From positions 1 to 17,374 of the forward strand of contig JANNFX010000147.1 of assembly GCA_031380225.1 (NCBI GenBank): 17,374 nucleotides of DNA, written 5' to 3'. Of the stretch, positions 15,123 to 17,374 are shown one piece after another (positions within the stretch are counted from its first letter, which is position 1; the number at the start of each line of letters is the position of its first letter). The notes under the pieces are model-generated. The model had not been told where the DNA came from, made no database searches, and worked only from the letters and a program-made list of their open reading frames with translations. The stretch is from JANNFX01 sp031380225. GTDB taxonomy: Bacteria > Pseudomonadota > Alphaproteobacteria > Rhizobiales > Hyphomicrobiaceae. A program made the position numbers and the translations under genes.

Positions 15123-16553
15123 ATGACCACTGAACTTCAATCTCCTGGACCTTCTAAGGTTGCTGCGGCGTTCGTCACGGTGGCCGGGTTGGTTTTGGCT
15201 TGGATGGTGGTGACAAAATCCGGGGCCGCGTATCTCGCACAAAATGCACCGGAAAAAGCGCTGCGTCTCAACGCCAACGACCCAGTTGCGCTGGTTGCAT
15301 TGGCAAAGTGGAATTTAAAACCCCGATCTGAACCCTCAAATGTTACCGCCACCGGACCCGGTCAGCCCGCGAGCCCGCCTGGCCGGTTGCCTACGATCGC
15401 GGAAATTGCTGCTGACGCTGCTTCAGCTGTTCCCAAGTCGGTAAATCCGGTATCGCGCGAAAAGCTTGATGCCGCAAAAGCGCTGGCGACGTCTGCATTG
15501 CGTATTGATCCGCTCAATGCGCGCGCTTTGAGCACCCTCGGCCAGGTTGCACTTAGAGACAACGATGACGCCAAAGCTACGGCCTTGATGACAGCAGCGC
15601 GCCGTCTGACGCCGCGCGAATGGCCCGCCGTTTTGTGGCTGATGCAGACCAGCTTGGATAAGCATGACTATGCGAAGGCCATGGAGCATGCTGACACGTT
15701 GCTCAGAACGCGCGCCGAGATGGGACGCGTCGTCGGCCCGATGCTGGTGCGCGCCGCTGAAGACAAAGCATCAAACCAGCACGTCAAAGACCTGTTGGCT
15801 ACCGATCCGCCATGGCGTGGGCGGTTTTTTCTCAATGCGTCGAAGAGCATTTCAGATGCGCGCACGCCACTTGATCTTTTGCTGCACCTGAAGGATACGC
15901 CTCACCCGCCTTCAAACAAGGAAATCGAGCCGTATCTCGATTTTCTGTTTGCTCGTAAATTTTACGATATCGCCTACTACACGTGGTTGCAGTTTTTACC
16001 GCCTGAGCAACTCTCTGCGACGGGGGCCGTGTTCAATGGCTCCTTTGAAAACAAGCCTTCAGGATCGCCATTTGATTGGAATTTACCGCCCGGGACAGGC
16101 GTTACTACAGCGGTTGAATCGCGCGCTGACAACGAGCCGGGGCATGTGCTGGCGGTCGCGTTTACGCAAGGGCGCGCCGTATTTCAGCCCGTGACGCAAA
16201 CTTTGTTGCTTTCGCCGGGCGATTACACTTTCGCAGTTCAGCACAAGGGCAAAATCAATTCAACGCGCGGATTGATTTGGCGCGTCGTCTGTAACAACAA
16301 ACCGAATTCGCCGATCGGCGAAAGCAGTCAGGTCACTGGAACCATAAAAGAGTGGTCGCCGATAACATTTGCTTTTTCTGTGCCAGAGGCGGACGGCGAG
16401 TGCCCATTGCAAACGTTGAAACTTGAGTTTGACGCCCGTTCGGCGTCTGAGCAGTTCATCTCAGGATCGATGTCGTTTGACGATGTTACTGTGACGCCGC
16501 ACCGTAGTGCGCCGGCTGCAAGCGCTCCCGCACAAACGCAGCCTACGCCGTAA
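15123..16553 (+). CDS. Membrane-anchored TPR protein with C-terminal carbohydrate-binding-like beta-sandwich
   Basis: A 476-residue protein with three parts. An N-terminal signal anchor (VAAAFVTVAGLVLAWMVV, about 13-30) puts the bulk in the periplasm. TPR-like helix pairs follow at about 113-195 (LDAAKALATSALRIDP, ALSTLGQVALRDNDDAKATAL, WPAVLWLMQTSLDKHDYAKAM) with further helices to about 300. The C-terminal 155 residues look like a beta-sandwich of the CBM4/9 or jelly-roll kind: VFNGSFEN...FDWNLPPG, then LLLSPGDYTFAVQHKG and SMSFDDVTVTP, which is the usual N.sFE ... F.W ... fDdV.v pattern. It may bind nascent polysaccharide or scaffold the exporter. The frame is open upstream to 14799 but lies antiphase in the J-domain gene. 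ATG 15123 starts just before the membrane segment; GTGs at 15108 and 15111 are alternatives. It overlaps the convergent aminotransferase gene by 11 bases. Confidence 0.8.
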   Translation: MTTELQSPGPSKVAAAFVTVAGLVLAWMVVTKSGAAYLAQNAPEKALRLNANDPVALVALAKWNLKPRSEPSNVTATGPGQPASPPGRLPTIAEIAADAASAVPKSVNPVSREKLDAAKALATSALRIDPLNARALSTLGQVALRDNDDAKATALMTAARRLTPREWPAVLWLMQTSLDKHDYAKAMEHADTLLRTRAEMGRVVGPMLVRAAEDKASNQHVKDLLATDPPWRGRFFLNASKSISDARTPLDLLLHLKDTPHPPSNKEIEPYLDFLFARKFYDIAYYTWLQFLPPEQLSATGAVFNGSFENKPSGSPFDWNLPPGTGVTTAVESRADNEPGHVLAVAFTQGRAVFQPVTQTLLLSPGDYTFAVQHKGKINSTRGLIWRVVCNNKPNSPIGESSQVTGTIKEWSPITFAFSVPEADGECPLQTLKLEFDARSASEQFISGSMSFDDVTVTPHRSAPAASAPAQTQPTP

Positions 16554-17374
16554 GTGCCGTCGCAAGTGACGTCACAACGCGCTCCAGATCGCCGCCGAGG
16601 TCAGGTCCCATTGGCAAACTCACGACGTGCCGAGCCATCCAACTTGCGACCGGTGTGCAATCGGGGCAACACAGGTGGGCGTAAGCTGGCTGGATATTCA
16701 GCGGCACCGGGTAGTGGACGGCCGTTGGAATGCCTGCGGTTTGGAGCCGGGCTTGCAATGCCTCGCGATCAGGAACCAAGACGGTGTATTGCGCGTGAAC
16801 GCTGGTGTTTTCTGGAAGCGTTGTCAGGGTTCGCAAATGAGTGAGTGGTTTGCCAACGTCAGTCGGCGAGATCATCGCAGCGCCCGGAACTGTGTCAAGT
16901 ATCCGGCGCGTGTAGAGAGCGCCCAGCTTTTCGCGATCAGCGACTTCAGAGGCAAAGCGCGGCCACTTAGCAAGTATGATGGCGCACTGAAGCGTATCCA
17001 TGCGGCCACCAAGACCAATGCGCGTGTGCACATAGCGTTTGCTTTGACCATGTACTCGAATTTCTTTGGACGCTTGGGCGATCACATCATCGTCTGTGAA
17101 CAACGCGCCACCGTCACCATAGCATCCGAGCGGTTTTGATGGAAAAAAGCTGGTGCAGCCGATGGCTGACAACGCGCAACTTTTGCGGCCCTTGTAGGTG
17201 GCGCCAAAACTTTGCGCAGCGTCTTCGATCACCGGGATGTTGCCATGTTTCGCTGCGATCGCGTTGATCTCGTCCATGGCAGCGGCTTGGCCATAAAGAC
17301 TAACCGGCATGATCGCTTTTGTTCGCGGGGTGATCTTAGTTTCTAAATTAGCAACGTCGATGTTGGCGGTCATC
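16543..17374 (-). CDS. DegT/DnrJ/EryC1/StrS aminotransferase, WbpE/WlbC-like (5' end beyond window)
   Basis: The C-terminal 277 codons or so of a PLP-dependent sugar aminotransferase; the N-terminus lies past the right edge, so the visible ATG at 17373 is internal. Key blocks, counted from that Met, are VIEDAAQSFGA (48-58, cofactor-contacting Asp and Gln), CTSFFPSKPLGCYGDGGA (73-90, Lys80 forms the Schiff base), then RVHGQSKRY and RMDTLQCAIIL. HAQYTVLV, AGIPTAVHYPVPLNIQPAY and SLPMGP also fit. These closely follow WbpE/WlbC, which make UDP-3-amino-2-acetamido-2,3-dideoxy-glucuronate, so a diamino-uronic acid pathway probably continues outside the window. Substrate assignment is from remembered family patterns and needs a search. 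It converges on, and overlaps, the TPR gene with no terminator between them. Confidence 0.88.
   Translation of the reverse strand, partial: MTANIDVANLETKITPRTKAIMPVSLYGQAAAMDEINAIAAKHGNIPVIEDAAQSFGATYKGRKSCALSAIGCTSFFPSKPLGCYGDGGALFTDDDVIAQASKEIRVHGQSKRYVHTRIGLGGRMDTLQCAIILAKWPRFASEVADREKLGALYTRRILDTVPGAAMISPTDVGKPLTHLRTLTTLPENTSVHAQYTVLVPDREALQARLQTAGIPTAVHYPVPLNIQPAYAHLCCPDCTPVASWMARHVVSLPMGPDLGGDLERVVTSLATALTA

Overview
The window is a surface or exopolysaccharide locus of the Wzx/Wzy type. It probably comes from an alphaproteobacterium, possibly of the order Hyphomicrobiales. That placement rests on moderate GC content, frequent GTG and TTG starts, an ExoP/Wzc-type co-polymerase and general protein style, so it is tentative. 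There are no rRNA or tRNA genes, no insertion sequences and no CRISPR array. Genes cover almost everything, and no gene-free stretch exceeds 300 bases.

Layout. A long minus-strand block runs leftward from about 10186 to 1. Read in transcription order it holds a small secreted FecR-like protein with its own terminator (10186-9791), a Wzy/O-antigen-ligase-like polymerase (9668-8076), a polyprenyl-phosphate sugar-1-phosphate transferase (7945-6431), RmlB (6288-5221), RmlD (5224-4310), a UDP-glucuronate 4-epimerase (4200-3178), a Wzx-like flippase (3148-1781), a sulfotransferase (1774-887) and an FkbM-type methyltransferase that leaves the left edge (897-1). A divergent intergenic region (10187-10451) carries a near-perfect palindrome next to a consensus -35 box. 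From it a plus-strand block runs rightward: a CpsB/YwqE-type tyrosine phosphatase (10452-11345), a Wza-like outer-membrane export lipoprotein (11227-12072), a Wzc/ExoP co-polymerase and tyrosine autokinase (12159-14471) interrupted by an in-frame amber codon, a J-domain protein (14477-15103) and a membrane-anchored TPR protein with a C-terminal beta-sandwich (15123-16553). A convergent WbpE-like aminotransferase (16543-17374) runs off the right edge.

How the genes fit together. The priming transferase starts a lipid-linked repeat unit. RmlB/RmlD and the epimerase supply dTDP-rhamnose and UDP-galacturonate, and the WbpE-like enzyme probably supplies a 3-amino uronic acid. Wzx flips the unit, Wzy polymerises it, and the Wzc/Wza pair controls length and export, with the CpsB-type phosphatase reversing Wzc tyrosine phosphorylation. 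The sulfotransferase and FkbM enzyme may decorate the polymer. No ordinary glycosyltransferase, rmlA or rmlC is present, so the set must be completed elsewhere.

The most notable point is the TAG at 13941-13943 inside the Wzc kinase domain, immediately after the Walker A' motif. The frame beyond it still encodes Walker B and a Gly-Tyr repeat tail. The J-domain gene and the TPR/beta-sandwich gene appended to the kinase operon are the least understood part of the locus.
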